Positions 55,201-63,208 are shown, counted from the first letter of the stretch. The stretch: DNA of 64,000 nucleotides from Streptomyces sp. A2-16 (GCF_018128905.1 NZ_CP063808.1:6696001-6760000), one strand, 5' to 3'. The notes: generated from the sequence alone by a model not told the origin. Translations and numbers: made by a program.

Positions 55201-56254
55201 CCACCTCGCCCACCTGCGCGTCCTCGGTCACCGGCGCGGCCTCAGCAGCGTCGGCCGCAGTCGGCCCGGCCTCTGTCGCCTCCGCGACAACAGCGGCGTC
55301 GGCGATGTCGGCGGCATCGGCGACCGGGACCTCGTCGGGCACCGGTGCGTCCGGCAGGACCTGGTCCGCGGGCACCTCCGCACCGGCGGCCGGGGCGAGC
55401 TGAACCTCGTCGGGGAGGGAGCCGTCGCCCGGCACCTGCCCCCCGCCCAGGTCGGCGCCGACGACAGCGGCCGGCTCGGCCTCCACGGGCTGAACGCCGT
55501 CGGCCCCGGAGCCGTCGACTCCGGAACCGTCGGCCAGGACCTGGCCCCCTGCGGCGACCGGGACCTGCGACGGGTCCGGCTCGTGCACGGCCTCCGGGCC
55601 CGGTGCGGCTTCCGGCTCCGGGGTCACGGGAGCCTCGTACCCGTCGGTCTCCGCCTCGGAAGCGAGGCGGGCCACGGCTGCCTGCGCCGCGCCCACCGGT
55701 TCCGGCGCCGGAACAACCGTTTCGGCAGCGGGGGCCACCGTCCCCACCGGCGTCTGGACGGCGGCCTGGACCGGCGCTCCCCAGGGGACGGCGCCCAACG
55801 GCTGCGGGGTGTCGAAGTACTCGGGTCCGGGCGCGGCCGCGGCAGGCTGCCGTACCGGCGCGCCCGCGGGACCGCGGTCGGCGAGCGAGCGGACCGGGCT
55901 CGCGGAGGCGTCGGGGATCGGCGGGCCGAGGTGCAGCGGCCTGCGGGGGGTGATGGGCGGGATCGGCACCGTCGGAGCCTGGGGCGTACGGACCGCGCTC
56001 AGATCGTGCGCTCCGCTGTCGCGCCCGGACATCTCGTGCGGGCCCGGCTCGTGGACGGTCTCCACGACCGGCTCCGGCGCGGGTGGGGCGACCTCGTTGC
56101 CCCAGGGGCTCTGGGCGCCCGGCAGCAGCAACAGGTCTTCGTCCTCGGCGGTGGACTCGGAGAGGTAGGTGTACGCAGCGGGGACGCCCGGCTGTTCCAC
56201 CATGCCTGCGTTCTCCGGCAGCCCGTCGCCCGGGACCTGGCCGGTGTCGGTCAT
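52229..56254 (-). CDS. cobT: BluB-CobT fusion with long disordered N-terminus
   Basis: A 1341-residue protein in three parts. Residues 1 to ~765 are Ala/Pro/Glu-rich and disordered. Residues ~768-985 form a BluB-type flavin enzyme (RRDIRNGFRSDPIPHEVLLRVLEAAHTAPSVGHSQPWDFV) that makes dimethylbenzimidazole from reduced flavin. Residues ~998-1341 are CobT (AIFAGDHGVHAQGVTPWP, GEMGIANTTASAAL), which attaches ribose phosphate to that base for B12. The ATG at 56254 has a GAGGGG site. The fusion joins consecutive reactions. The disordered part is far longer than any other CobT I know outside this group. Confidence 0.92.
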   Translation of the reverse strand: MTDTGQVPGDGLPENAGMVEQPGVPAAYTYLSESTAEDEDLLLLPGAQSPWGNEVAPPAPEPVVETVHEPGPHEMSGRDSGAHDLSAVRTPQAPTVPIPPITPRRPLHLGPPIPDASASPVRSLADRGPAGAPVRQPAAAAPGPEYFDTPQPLGAVPWGAPVQAAVQTPVGTVAPAAETVVPAPEPVGAAQAAVARLASEAETDGYEAPVTPEPEAAPGPEAVHEPDPSQVPVAAGGQVLADGSGVDGSGADGVQPVEAEPAAVVGADLGGGQVPGDGSLPDEVQLAPAAGAEVPADQVLPDAPVPDEVPVADAADIADAAVVAEATEAGPTAADAAEAAPVTEDAQVGEVAEQVAAPGPVPDVEGLAAVSDAGAEVAEAESATEEQGGQDGHDGQDGLEAATAVAPQAVAAPEEVEPEEVVPEAVTAEDAPVAPGTPAPQDAEAVAVQGADPSQEADPSQEAAVAPEPAADQETVPAPDAAQEAVDAPETAAPETAAPEAPLPVGEAVAAAAPDASEAVTPQAPAQAGEAPQPADAVTAPVTEDLPAPAEGDFAAEASEPLPAEQVAPVADQAQEPALAAQLTEDPQAPHFVPAPDLAPPAPQGPAQGVQEPVAQVEFPPAPDQAPQGPQTPAPQPLAAHLPDGQAQFAVPGADGAPVVLPAGVPLEPHPGQPLGEFVPVEGSVPTTPHLAPTPPHPLSVPVDDAGQPVVPAPREADGDPGFAQQADDLDTRAADQEDRETQATQAPQEEVSTAPVEEARQSTGPAAPAYDDAEREAVLKVMRERRDIRNGFRSDPIPHEVLLRVLEAAHTAPSVGHSQPWDFVVIRSAETRAAMQDLAQRQREAYAKSLPKGRAKQFKELKIEAILETPVNIVVTADPTRGGRHTLGRHTQPQMAPYSAALAVENLWLAARAEGLGVGWVSFFDEREMVRALGLPDHLEVIAYLCVGYVDEFPEEPELMQAGWSKRRPLSWVVHEETYGRRALPGEEPHDLLGETVSQIRPLDAKALGEAWERQKRMTKPAGALGMLEIISAQLSGLSRQCPPPIPEPAAVAIFAGDHGVHAQGVTPWPQEVTAQMVANFLGGGAVCNAFAGQVGAEVCVVDVGVASELPATPGLLPRKVRAGTSDMTTGPAMTREEAKQAIEVGIETARDLVAAGNKALLTGEMGIANTTASAALISVFTDTDPAEVTGRGTGINDETLARKTEVVRRAIELHQPDPADPIGVLAAIGGFEHAAMVGLLLGGASLRTPVILDGVSAGAAALVARAIAPEVLAACIAGHRSAEPGHVAALNKLGLRPLVDLDLRLGEGTGALLALPLVQSTARAMHEVATFDSAGVTEK

Positions 56255-56599
56255 GCGTACCCCTCGCCCATCGGTTAGTGCTTCTACGACCAGCTCACCG
56301 GGGACGGCGCACCGACCGCCCCCGCAGTGAAGAACGAGCGTGCGTGCCCAGCGGCACGAACGGCCCGCCGAGAAAGACGACAAAGCCATTAACTGGCATT
56401 GTCCCGGCCGTTCCCCCGTCGCGACAGGTTGATCCGCGACAGCCCGCTGTGGACTGCGCCACGTTGCGCGTCCTCCGGTTCTGCCGTACCACACCCACCC
56501 CAAAACGGGCGCGCTTTCCGGACATTGACGAACGAATGCCGGGCCACCGGGCGCGGTACAACAGTCGGCCAGCCTACCGCGCGCAGTACGACAACAGGA
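56255..56599. other. Spacer upstream of cobT
   Basis: The 345-bp region between the cobL stop and the cobT start has no gene on either strand that I can support. I looked for the B12-box of a cobalamin riboswitch on the minus strand and did not find it. Confidence 0.55.
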
Positions 56600-57832
56600 T
56601 CACGGGGAGGGCGCACCGGGTCGGGCCGTGCGGTCCGGGAGAACCCCGCTGAGCAGGAACGCGACGCTCCGTTCCGTCTCCGTCCAGGCCCTGGTGTCGA
56701 GTTCGACGGACTGGAGCAGGGCGCATTCGACGCGGTAGCCGTGTTCGGTGAGGTCCCGGCCGACGAGTTCGGCCTCGTCGCGGGTGGCCGCGTGGGCGAC
56801 GATGCGCTGCGGGCGGCGGTCGGCGACCGCGGAGACCACGGCCACTCCCCCGCCGCCGACCCGGACGACGTCCGGTTCGGGCAGGTTCTCCAGTACGTGC
56901 GGAGCGGTGCCGGGGACGATCTGGACCTGGAGTCCGAAGGCGCGGGCGTTGGCCTCGGTGCGTTCGCAGGCCCTGAGGTCGCGGTCGACGGCGATGACGG
57001 CGGCCCCCGCCCGGGCGGCCTCGGTGGCGAAGGCGCCGCTGCCGCATCCGATGTCCCACACCAGGTCGCCGACGCGCGGTCCCAGGCGGACGAGTTGGGC
57101 CGCGCGCAGCGGTTCCAGTTCGCCTTCGCCCATGAGACCGCCGTAGGACTCGGCGGGCAGGGTCCAGCCGCGCGGCGCGGCGGCCGGGTCACGGCCGGCG
57201 ATCCAGCCGCCGTCCGGCGTCACGGGAGCCGTGCCGCCGATGACGATGACGATGTTCGGGTCGCGCCAGGTGTGGTCGGCGGCCTTGTCGGAGGTGACGA
57301 CGGTGACCTGTTCGCGGTCGGTGCCCAGTTCCTCGCAGATGACGAAGGTGCGGTGGACGCCCTCCATCAGCAGGCCGAGTTCGGCGGGCCCGGCACCGGG
57401 CGAGGTGAGGACGGCGACCTTGGGGTGGGCCCGGCACACGTTCACTGCGCGTCGCAGGGTGCGCCGGTGCGCGACGACCACCTGGGCGTCGTCCCAGGCC
57501 ATGCCGGCCCGCGCGAAGGCGGCGGCGACCGAGGAGACACCGGGGACGACCTCGACCTCCAGGCCGAACTCGGGCGCGCGCAGGGTCCGTACGACTCCGA
57601 AGAACCCGGGGTCGCCGTCGGCGAGCACGACCGCGCTGCCACGGTGGCCGGTGATGCGGCGGGCGGCGAGGGCGACGCTGCCGAGGCGGATGCGTTCGGC
57701 GTTGGGGGGCACCTCGGGGAGTGCCAGGTGGTGGGCGGCGCCCGCGACCAGCGTGGCGGCGCCGAGGGCGGAGCGTGCCGCGGCGGTCAGCGGCGAGCCG
57801 TCCCAGCCGATCACCGTGACCCGGTCGGCCAT
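56600..57832 (-). CDS. cobL: Precorrin-6Y C5,15-methyltransferase (decarboxylating), CbiE-CbiT fusion
   Basis: A 410-residue corrin-pathway enzyme. Residues 1-~205 are the tetrapyrrole-methylase CbiE domain (VTVIGWDGSPLT, ADGDPGFFG, VVPGVSSVAAAFARAGM), and residues ~215-410 are the CbiT domain with the AdoMet site VWDIGCGSGAFATEAARAG. It methylates C5 and C15 and removes the acetate side-chain carboxyl. The ATG at 57832 is the natural start. It precedes cobT on the same strand but with a 345-bp gap. Confidence 0.93.
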   Translation of the reverse strand: MADRVTVIGWDGSPLTAAARSALGAATLVAGAAHHLALPEVPPNAERIRLGSVALAARRITGHRGSAVVLADGDPGFFGVVRTLRAPEFGLEVEVVPGVSSVAAAFARAGMAWDDAQVVVAHRRTLRRAVNVCRAHPKVAVLTSPGAGPAELGLLMEGVHRTFVICEELGTDREQVTVVTSDKAADHTWRDPNIVIVIGGTAPVTPDGGWIAGRDPAAAPRGWTLPAESYGGLMGEGELEPLRAAQLVRLGPRVGDLVWDIGCGSGAFATEAARAGAAVIAVDRDLRACERTEANARAFGLQVQIVPGTAPHVLENLPEPDVVRVGGGGVAVVSAVADRRPQRIVAHAATRDEAELVGRDLTEHGYRVECALLQSVELDTRAWTETERSVAFLLSGVLPDRTARPGAPSP

Positions 57833-57950
57833 CGTCTCTCAGTCTCCAGGGGTGTGCGCGGGCCGTCGTCGGTGGGCAGCCTGCGGGCGGCTCCGTGAGG
57901 GTACCCGGTGCTCACCGGAAGCACTTTCGCCGGCCTTGGTTCGAATCGGG

Positions 57951-58589
57951 TCAGTTCCAGTCTGAGTACGTCGTGAAGCCGTCCGTGTCGGCCAGTTGGT
58001 CGCCCGCTCCGTCGAGGTCCTCGGGCAGCAGGCTCCACACGATGAAGTCGGTGCGGACGTCGCTCCAGGTGCCGTCGTCGGCGCGGACGTGCGCTATGCA
58101 GGCGCCGCGCAGGACGCCCTCGCTGATACAGCCGATCTTCTGGGCGACCTGCTGGGAGGCGGTGTTGTCGGCCGCCGTGCGCAGCTCGATCCGCTCGAAC
58201 TTCTGGTCCGTGAACAGCCACTGGGCGGTGGCGAGGGCGGCCTCGGAGGCGTAGCCCTCACCGCGGGCCCAGGGGGCGATGATGTACGACAACTCGGTGG
58301 ACCGGACGTGCCAGTTGGTCTTGGCGAGCTGGACGATGCCGACCAGGCGCTGGGTGAGGAACTCGGTGACGGCGAGGTCGAGTCCGCGGCCCGCCTCCCG
58401 CTCGGTCGGCGCGTACCGTGTGATCCAGCCGCGCGCCTGGTCCTCGCTGTAGGGCTGGGGCACATCGGTCCAGGCCCCGACCTGCTCGTCGTTCATCATC
58501 TCGGCCAGCGCGGGCACGTCGTCCTCGTCGAGGGGGCGCAGCACCAACCGCTCCGTGCTGATGGAGATGTTGGGGAAGGTGCCACTCAT
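57951..58589 (-). CDS. GNAT N-acetyltransferase (RimJ/RimL type)
   Basis: A 212-residue single-domain acetyltransferase with TERLVLRPLDEDDVPALAEM at the N-terminus, the acetyl-CoA loop ARGEGYASEAALATAQWLF and the NTASQQVAQKIGCISEGVLRG segment typical of the RimJ/RimL/SpeG-like group. The ATG at 58589 has GGAGTGG. The substrate is unknown. It is followed by cobL and preceded by metQ, all on the minus strand but in separate units. Confidence 0.9.
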   Translation of the reverse strand: MSGTFPNISISTERLVLRPLDEDDVPALAEMMNDEQVGAWTDVPQPYSEDQARGWITRYAPTEREAGRGLDLAVTEFLTQRLVGIVQLAKTNWHVRSTELSYIIAPWARGEGYASEAALATAQWLFTDQKFERIELRTAADNTASQQVAQKIGCISEGVLRGACIAHVRADDGTWSDVRTDFIVWSLLPEDLDGAGDQLADTDGFTTYSDWN

Positions 58590-58746
58590 GCGCCACTCCG
58601 TAACCGTCGGAAAACCTGCAGGGCCTGCTGAACTGCCCAGCATGCAGCATGAAAGCACCGAACCGCATCACGGGGCCCACACCTGGTGACGGAGTGGACC
58701 CCGTGCGTGGCGATACGTCGTATACGCGCCGGTAGCCTTGCGCCGC

Positions 58747-59577
58747 TCAGAAGGACGCGATGACCGAGCCCGCGTACTTGTCCTGGATGAACTTCTTGAC
58801 CTCGGGGGAGGTCAGCAGCTTGGCGAGCTTCTTCACGCGCGGGTCGTCCTGGTTGCCCTCCTTGACCGCGAGGAAGTTGCCGTAGGGGTTGTTCTTCGCG
58901 GACTCCAGGACGAGGGCGTCCTTGGCGGGCTTGAGGTCGGCCTCGATGGCGTAGTTGCCGTTGACGACGGCCGCGTCGACGTCGTCGAGTGAGCGCGGGG
59001 TCTGGGCCGCCTCCAGCTCCTTGAACTTGAGGTTCTTCGGGTTCTTGGTGATGTCGGAGGGGGTGGCCTCGTTGCCCACGCCGTCCTTGAGGGTGATCAG
59101 ACCGTTCGCGGCGAGCAGCTTGAGGGCGCGCGCCTCGTTCACGCTGTCGTTCGGGACGGCGATCGTCGCGCCGCTCTTGAGGGCGTCGGCGCTCTTGACC
59201 TTGTGGGAGTAGAGGCCGAGCGGCTCCAGGTGGACCGTGACGACGGGCACGATGTGGGTGCCGCGCTTCTTGTTGAAGTCGTCGAGGTACGGCTGGTTCT
59301 GGAAGTAGTTGGCGCCGACCGAGCCGTCCTCCGTGGCCGTGTTCGGGGTCACGTAGTCCGTGAACTCCTTGACCTCCAGGTCGAGGCCCGCCTTCTTCGC
59401 CAGGTTCTCCTTGACGTAGTTCAGGATCTCGGCGTGCGGGGTGGGACTCGCGGCGACGACCAGCGCTCCGCTGGTGTCGGCGGCGGAGTCCGAGCCGGAC
59501 GAGCCGCAGGCGCTGAGCCCGAGGGCGAGGGCCCCGGTGGCGAGGAGGGCAGTGGAGAGCTTTGCGGTGTTACGCAC
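58747..59577 (-). CDS. metQ: Methionine ABC transporter substrate-binding lipoprotein
   Basis: A 276-residue NlpA/MetQ lipoprotein, with the lipobox LSAC ending at Cys24 and the family core ASPTPHAEILNYVKENLAKKAGL, DYVTPNTATEDGSVGANYFQ and AVVNGNYAIEADLKP. It captures methionine outside the membrane. The GTG start at 59577 is used. It is last in the metN-metI-metQ operon, 67 bp after metI. Confidence 0.94.
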   Translation of the reverse strand: MRNTAKLSTALLATGALALGLSACGSSGSDSAADTSGALVVAASPTPHAEILNYVKENLAKKAGLDLEVKEFTDYVTPNTATEDGSVGANYFQNQPYLDDFNKKRGTHIVPVVTVHLEPLGLYSHKVKSADALKSGATIAVPNDSVNEARALKLLAANGLITLKDGVGNEATPSDITKNPKNLKFKELEAAQTPRSLDDVDAAVVNGNYAIEADLKPAKDALVLESAKNNPYGNFLAVKEGNQDDPRVKKLAKLLTSPEVKKFIQDKYAGSVIASF

Positions 59578-59644
59578 GAAAAGTGCCTTTCCTTTTGGGT
59601 GCAGCGAACCCCGCGTACGGGTGCACGGGGAAATCGGGGGTGTC

Positions 59645-60370
59645 TCAGACGGTCTTGGTGTCCGCCGTGGATGCCTTCAGCAGCCGCAGCTTCGGTGCCG
59701 GACCGGAGCGTCCGCCGCGGCTGTGCAGCGAGCGGGCCGCGTAGTCGCCGGCGAACTGGATGAGCGAGATGACGACGGCGAGGATCGCGACGGTGATCCA
59801 CATGAGCTGGGTCTCGAAGCGCTGGTAGCCGTAGCGGATGGCGATGTCTCCGAGGCCGCCGGCGCCGACCGTGCCGGCCATCGCGGAGTAGCCGATGAGA
59901 GCGACGATCGTGGTCGTGGTGCTGGCGATCAGCGAGGGCAGCGCCTCCGGCACGAGGACCTTGCGGACGATCGTCCAGGTGTTGCCGCCCATCGACTGCA
60001 CGGCCTCCACGAGCCCGCCGTCCACCTCGCGGACAGCCGTCTCGACCAGACGCGCGAAGAAGGGGATGGCGCCGATGGCGAGCGGCACGATGGCGGCCTC
60101 GCGGCCGATGGTCGTGCCGGTGATCGAGCGGGTGAAGCCCATCAGCGCGACCATCAGGATGATGAAGGGCATCGAGCGGGCGACGTTCACGACCTGCCCG
60201 ATGACCTTGTTCGCGACGACGTTCTGAAGGAGGCCGCCGCGGTCGGTGAGGACGAGGAGCACACCGAGCGGAAGTCCGCCCACGACGGCGATGACGGTGG
60301 ACCAGCCGACCATGTACAGGGTGTCCCAACACGCCTGCTCCAGCAGGGGCTGCATCTCGGACCAGGTCAC
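59645..60370 (-). CDS. metI: Methionine ABC transporter permease
   Basis: A 241-residue permease with five to six hydrophobic helices and the ATPase-contact loop EAVQSMGGNTWTIVRKVLVPEALPSL. The family start MTWSEMQPLLEQACWDTLYMV is conserved. The GTG at 60370 overlaps the metN stop as GTGA, so synthesis is coupled to the ATPase. The Arg/Gly C-terminal tail is longer than in E. coli MetI. Confidence 0.94.
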   Translation of the reverse strand: MTWSEMQPLLEQACWDTLYMVGWSTVIAVVGGLPLGVLLVLTDRGGLLQNVVANKVIGQVVNVARSMPFIILMVALMGFTRSITGTTIGREAAIVPLAIGAIPFFARLVETAVREVDGGLVEAVQSMGGNTWTIVRKVLVPEALPSLIASTTTTIVALIGYSAMAGTVGAGGLGDIAIRYGYQRFETQLMWITVAILAVVISLIQFAGDYAARSLHSRGGRSGPAPKLRLLKASTADTKTV

Positions 60371-61398
60371 TTGGCACCTTCCTTCACCAGCTGGGGCTCA
60401 CCGACGACGTCGATCTGAAGGCCCTGTTCACGCAGGAAGCCGACCGGCACGACGTTGTCCTCGTAGCGGCCGGGCAGTTCGATGCGCATCCGGCCGACCT
60501 GGAGGCCGCCGACGGTGTCGATGGCGGCACCGAGGATCGATATGTCGATGTTGTACGTGCGCGACAGCTGGGAGATGACCGGCTGGGTCGCCGCCTCGCC
60601 CTGGAAGGTGACGTCGAGGACGGTCCGGTCCTCGCCGGTGGCCTCGCCGCCGACGGGGAAGAGCGCGGAGGCCAGTTCGGAGCCGGGGGTGGCGAGCAGT
60701 TCGCTGACCGTGCCGGACTCGACGATGCGGCCGTTCTCCATCAGGGCCGCCGAGTCGCAGACCGACTTCACGACGTCCATCTCATGGGTGATGAGCAGGA
60801 CGGTGAGCCCCAGTTGCCGGTTCAGGTCGCGCAGCAGCTGGAGGATCGAGCGGGTGGTCTCGGGGTCGAGGGCGCTGGTGGCCTCGTCGGACAGGAGCAC
60901 CTTGGGGTCGCCGGCCAGGGCGCGGGCGATGCCGACGCGCTGCTTCTGCCCGCCGGAGAGCTGGGCCGGGTAGGCGCCCGCCTTGTCGGCGAGCCCGACG
61001 AGGTCCAGCAGTTCGAGTGCCTTGCGGGAGCGCTCCTTGCCGGACCTGCCGAGGATCTCCAGCGGCAGCTCGACGTTGTCCTGGACGGTCCGGGTGGACA
61101 ACAGGTTGAAGTGCTGGAAGACCATGCCGATACGGCTGCGCGCCTGCCGCAGCTCCTTGCCTGCGCGCGGACCGCGGCCCGCGAGGGCGGTGAGGTCCTG
61201 TCCGGCGACGGTCACCGTGCCGGCGGTGGGGCGCTCCAGCAGGTTGACGCAGCGGATGAGCGAGGACTTGCCGGCGCCGGACTGGCCGATGACGCCGTAC
61301 ACCTCGCCTTCGCGGACGTGCAGATCGACGCCGTCCAGGGCGGTGACCTCACGGCCGCGCGAGCGGTAGACCTTGGTCAGGCCTGTTGTCGTGATCAC
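60367..61398 (-). CDS. metN: Methionine ABC transporter ATP-binding protein
   Basis: A 343-residue ATPase. Walker A is GQSGAGKSS (38-46), the signature is LSGGQKQR and Walker B is VLLSDEATSALD. A C-terminal NIL/ACT-like domain (TFQGEAATQPVISQLSRTYN) in known MetN proteins senses methionine and inhibits transport. The GTG at 61398 is chosen because it gives the family's usual length and start (ITTTGLTKVY). A GTG 24 codons upstream would add an atypical leader. It is preceded by the Cys/Met-rich leader reading frame at 61559-61645. Confidence 0.9.
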   Translation of the reverse strand: MITTTGLTKVYRSRGREVTALDGVDLHVREGEVYGVIGQSGAGKSSLIRCVNLLERPTAGTVTVAGQDLTALAGRGPRAGKELRQARSRIGMVFQHFNLLSTRTVQDNVELPLEILGRSGKERSRKALELLDLVGLADKAGAYPAQLSGGQKQRVGIARALAGDPKVLLSDEATSALDPETTRSILQLLRDLNRQLGLTVLLITHEMDVVKSVCDSAALMENGRIVESGTVSELLATPGSELASALFPVGGEATGEDRTVLDVTFQGEAATQPVISQLSRTYNIDISILGAAIDTVGGLQVGRMRIELPGRYEDNVVPVGFLREQGLQIDVVGEPQLVKEGAK

Positions 61399-61558
61399 TG
61401 GGTTTCCGTCACTGTCGAGTACGCGGGCGTGGGTGTGCCCTGGTACGGGAGAGAAGTCGTGCGCGGGCACATGGGTCTCGTACGGCGTTCAGCGCGAACG
61501 GACGTGCCGGGGTGGCTCGCTTCGGGGCGCGAGGCTCAAGGGGTGATGCGAGGGCCCT
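61399..61558 (-). other. Leader region between the small ORF and metN
   Basis: The stretch holds a perfect 10-bp palindrome GAGGGCCCTC (61550-61559) at the leader stop and a GAGCCTCGC/GCGAGCC hairpin at about 61513-61536. These could act as attenuator structures, but pairing was judged by eye. The known methionine riboswitch classes were not recognised. Confidence 0.45.
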
Positions 61559-61645
61559 CTAACAGGCGCACATTCGACACATACAACGAGCACCGGGCGT
61601 CATGGTCGCCTCGGTCGCAAGGGTGCGGCAGCTCGTCGTGGTCAT
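61559..61645 (-). CDS. Putative Cys/Met-rich leader peptide (28 codons) upstream of metNIQ
   Basis: On the minus strand an ATG at 61645-61643 opens 28 codons ending at TAG 61561-61559. The last eight residues are CMCRMCAC, i.e. four Cys and two Met in eight codons. An upstream Cys and a Met lie earlier in the peptide. This composition is far from random for this GC-rich DNA and fits a translational attenuator for a sulfur amino acid operon. Polycysteine leaderless small ORFs with that role are known from mycobacteria. The product is too short for domain evidence. Confidence 0.6.
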   Translation of the reverse strand: MTTTSCRTLATEATMTPGARCMCRMCAC

Positions 61646-61680
61646 GCGATCAGTAAAGCAGACGTATGGGAGCGACCAAG
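61646..61680 (-). promoter_or_regulatory. Possible promoter giving a leaderless transcript
   Basis: On the minus strand TTTACT (61657-61652) as a -10 lies 16 bp after TTGGTC (61679-61674) as a -35. Transcription would begin about seven bases after the -10, which falls on the A of the leader ATG at 61645, so the small ORF would be translated without a ribosome site. The -10 and -35 matches are modest. Confidence 0.4.
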
Positions 61681-61683
61681 AAC

Positions 61684-61708
61684 CCGCTGTCCACATCGCG
61701 GACAGCGG
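61684..61708 (-). terminator. Hairpin after the HAD hydrolase gene
   Basis: Bases 61684-61692 pair with 61700-61708 (9 bp, 7-base loop) 11 bp past the stop of the hydrolase gene and upstream of the leader promoter. It would stop transcription entering the met operon. Confidence 0.6.
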
Positions 61709-61719
61709 TGGACAGGGGT

Positions 61720-62370
61720 TCAGGAGCGGACGGAGATCTCCACGTTCCCGGTGGTGACCAGTGCCGACAGGGCCGACAGGTTCTCGACCACCAGGTCGGC
61801 GTCGAGTTCGTGTGCCCGGTGGGTTGTGGTCAAGGCCACGGTCGTCATCCCGGCGGCGCGGCCGGCGCGCAGGCCCGCGGGGGCGTCCTCGAACACGACA
61901 CAGCGGGCCGGGTCGACGCCGAGTTCACGGGCGGCGAGCAGATAGGGCTCCGGGTCGGGCTTGCCGCGCGTGACGTCGTCGGCGGCGACCAGGGTCTTGG
62001 GGCGGATGCCGACCGCTTCCAGCCGGGCCTCGGCGAGACGGCGGGTGGCGGAGGTGACGACGGCCCAGCGGTCGGCGGGCAGGGAGTCGAGGAAGGCCCT
62101 GGTCCCGGGCAGCAGATGCACCCCGCCGTTGGGGACGTCCTCCACCTCCAGCTGCTCGATCCGCGCGAGGGCCCGCGGTACGACGTCGGCGGGGAGCAGG
62201 TCGGCGGCTATCTCGACGGCCGGGCGGCCGTGCAGTTCGACCCGGTCGAAGGCCTCACGGGTGATGCCGAACTCCTCGGCCCAGCGCGTCCAGCAGCGGT
62301 CGACGGATTCGAGGGAGGAGACGAGGGTTCCGTCGTTGTCGAACAGGAGGGCTTCGGCGTGGATCTTCAT
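61720..62370 (-). CDS. HAD-family phosphatase (beta-PGM/sugar phosphatase type)
   Basis: A 216-residue haloacid-dehalogenase hydrolase. The nucleophile D11 and acid D13 are in LLFDNDGTLVSS, motif II is VVTSAT, motif III lysine is in RGKPDPEPY, and motif IV is VVFEDAPAGLRAGRAAGM. A helical cap (residues ~20-85) places it with small-sugar phosphatases. The exact substrate is unknown. The ATG at 62370 has GAAGG. It is divergent from the membrane protein pair. Confidence 0.9.
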   Translation of the reverse strand: MKIHAEALLFDNDGTLVSSLESVDRCWTRWAEEFGITREAFDRVELHGRPAVEIAADLLPADVVPRALARIEQLEVEDVPNGGVHLLPGTRAFLDSLPADRWAVVTSATRRLAEARLEAVGIRPKTLVAADDVTRGKPDPEPYLLAARELGVDPARCVVFEDAPAGLRAGRAAGMTTVALTTTHRAHELDADLVVENLSALSALVTTGNVEISVRS

Positions 62371-62439
62371 GCCTTCGACCCTACGGTGCCCGGCGGGGGC
62401 GGCCGCATCAGGCCTTTTGGACCGTAATAGGCTCGCCGC

Positions 62440-62799
62440 ATGTTTGATGTCCTGACGCTGGTGACCGGCGTCGCCGCGCTGCTGCTGGCCGCCTGGTGCG
62501 GCTGGGCCGCGTACCGTGACCAGCCGACCAAGGACTGGCACTTCATCGGGATGGCCGTGGTGTCGGCGCTGGCTTTGGTCCAGCTGGTCGTCGGGATCGT
62601 GCAGTTGGCGCGGGGCGAGAAGCCGGAGCAGGGGACGACGATCTTCGTCGCCTATCTGCTGGGCGCGTTCGCGTGCGTACCGGCGGCGGGGTTCATGTCG
62701 CTCGCGGAGCGGACGCGGTGGGGATCGGTGACGGTCGCCGCCGGCGGTGTGGTGCTGGCCGTTCTGGAGGTGCGGCTCTATGACATCTGGGGAGGCTGA
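62440..62799 (+). CDS. Small integral membrane protein, conserved
   Basis: A 119-residue protein with four hydrophobic helices (LVTGVAALLLAAWCGWAAY, FIGMAVVSALALVQLVVGIV, FVAYLLGAFACVPAAGFM, VTVAAGGVVLAVLEVRLY). No family is named. The start ATG at 62440 has no ribosome site, but TAATAG lies at 62425-62430, so the transcript may have almost no leader. It is followed directly by another membrane gene, with the stop one base before that gene's GTG. Confidence 0.8.
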   Translation: MFDVLTLVTGVAALLLAAWCGWAAYRDQPTKDWHFIGMAVVSALALVQLVVGIVQLARGEKPEQGTTIFVAYLLGAFACVPAAGFMSLAERTRWGSVTVAAGGVVLAVLEVRLYDIWGG

Positions 62800-62800
62800 C

Positions 62801-63208
62801 GTGCGTCGGCGACGGCTGACCAGTGGGCCGGGGACGCTGCTCGTGTGGCTGTACGGGGTGATGGTGGTCGGGGCGGTGTCGCGGTCGGCGGTGCAGATCT
62901 CCACCGAGTTCGACCGGGCGCCGCTGGCATATTCGCTGTCCGCGGTGGCGGGTGTCGTCTACGGGTTCATCACCTACTCGCTGGTGCGGGGTGGAGAGAC
63001 GGCCCGTAAGGCGGCGCTGGTGTGCTGTGTGGTTGAGCTGCTGGGCGTGCTGACGGTGGGGACGTGGACGTTGGTCGAGCCGTCCGCGTTTCCCGATGCG
63101 ACCGTGTGGTCGGACTTCGGGATCGGATACCTCTTCATCCCCGTGCTGCTTCCGCTGTCGGCGATCTATTGGCTGCGGAAGGGTGCGCCGGACGGGGATG
63201 CCGCCTGA
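62801..63208 (+). CDS. Small integral membrane protein, second of a pair
   Basis: A 135-residue protein with four hydrophobic segments and a basic N-terminus (RRRRLTSGPG). The GTG at 62801 is chosen because a perfect GGGGAGG lies five bases upstream, inside the end of the previous gene. An ATG at 62780 in the same frame is less likely. The two genes form a translationally coupled pair of unknown function. A dispersed 33-bp repeat follows. Confidence 0.8.
   Translation: MRRRRLTSGPGTLLVWLYGVMVVGAVSRSAVQISTEFDRAPLAYSLSAVAGVVYGFITYSLVRGGETARKAALVCCVVELLGVLTVGTWTLVEPSAFPDATVWSDFGIGYLFIPVLLPLSAIYWLRKGAPDGDAA

Noticed and set aside
52271..56278. 1335-codon plus-strand open frame opposite cobT
   Set aside because: High GC leaves antisense frames open. 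The product is Gly/Arg-rich with no motif, and the minus strand has clear BluB and CobT domains.
56255..56599. Cobalamin riboswitch before cobT
   Set aside because: I could not find the conserved B12-box sequence on the minus strand in this gap.
61399..61719. SAM riboswitch before metN
   Set aside because: No recognised SAM-I, SAM-II or SAM-IV core was seen. The region is better explained by a leader peptide, though covariance models were not run.
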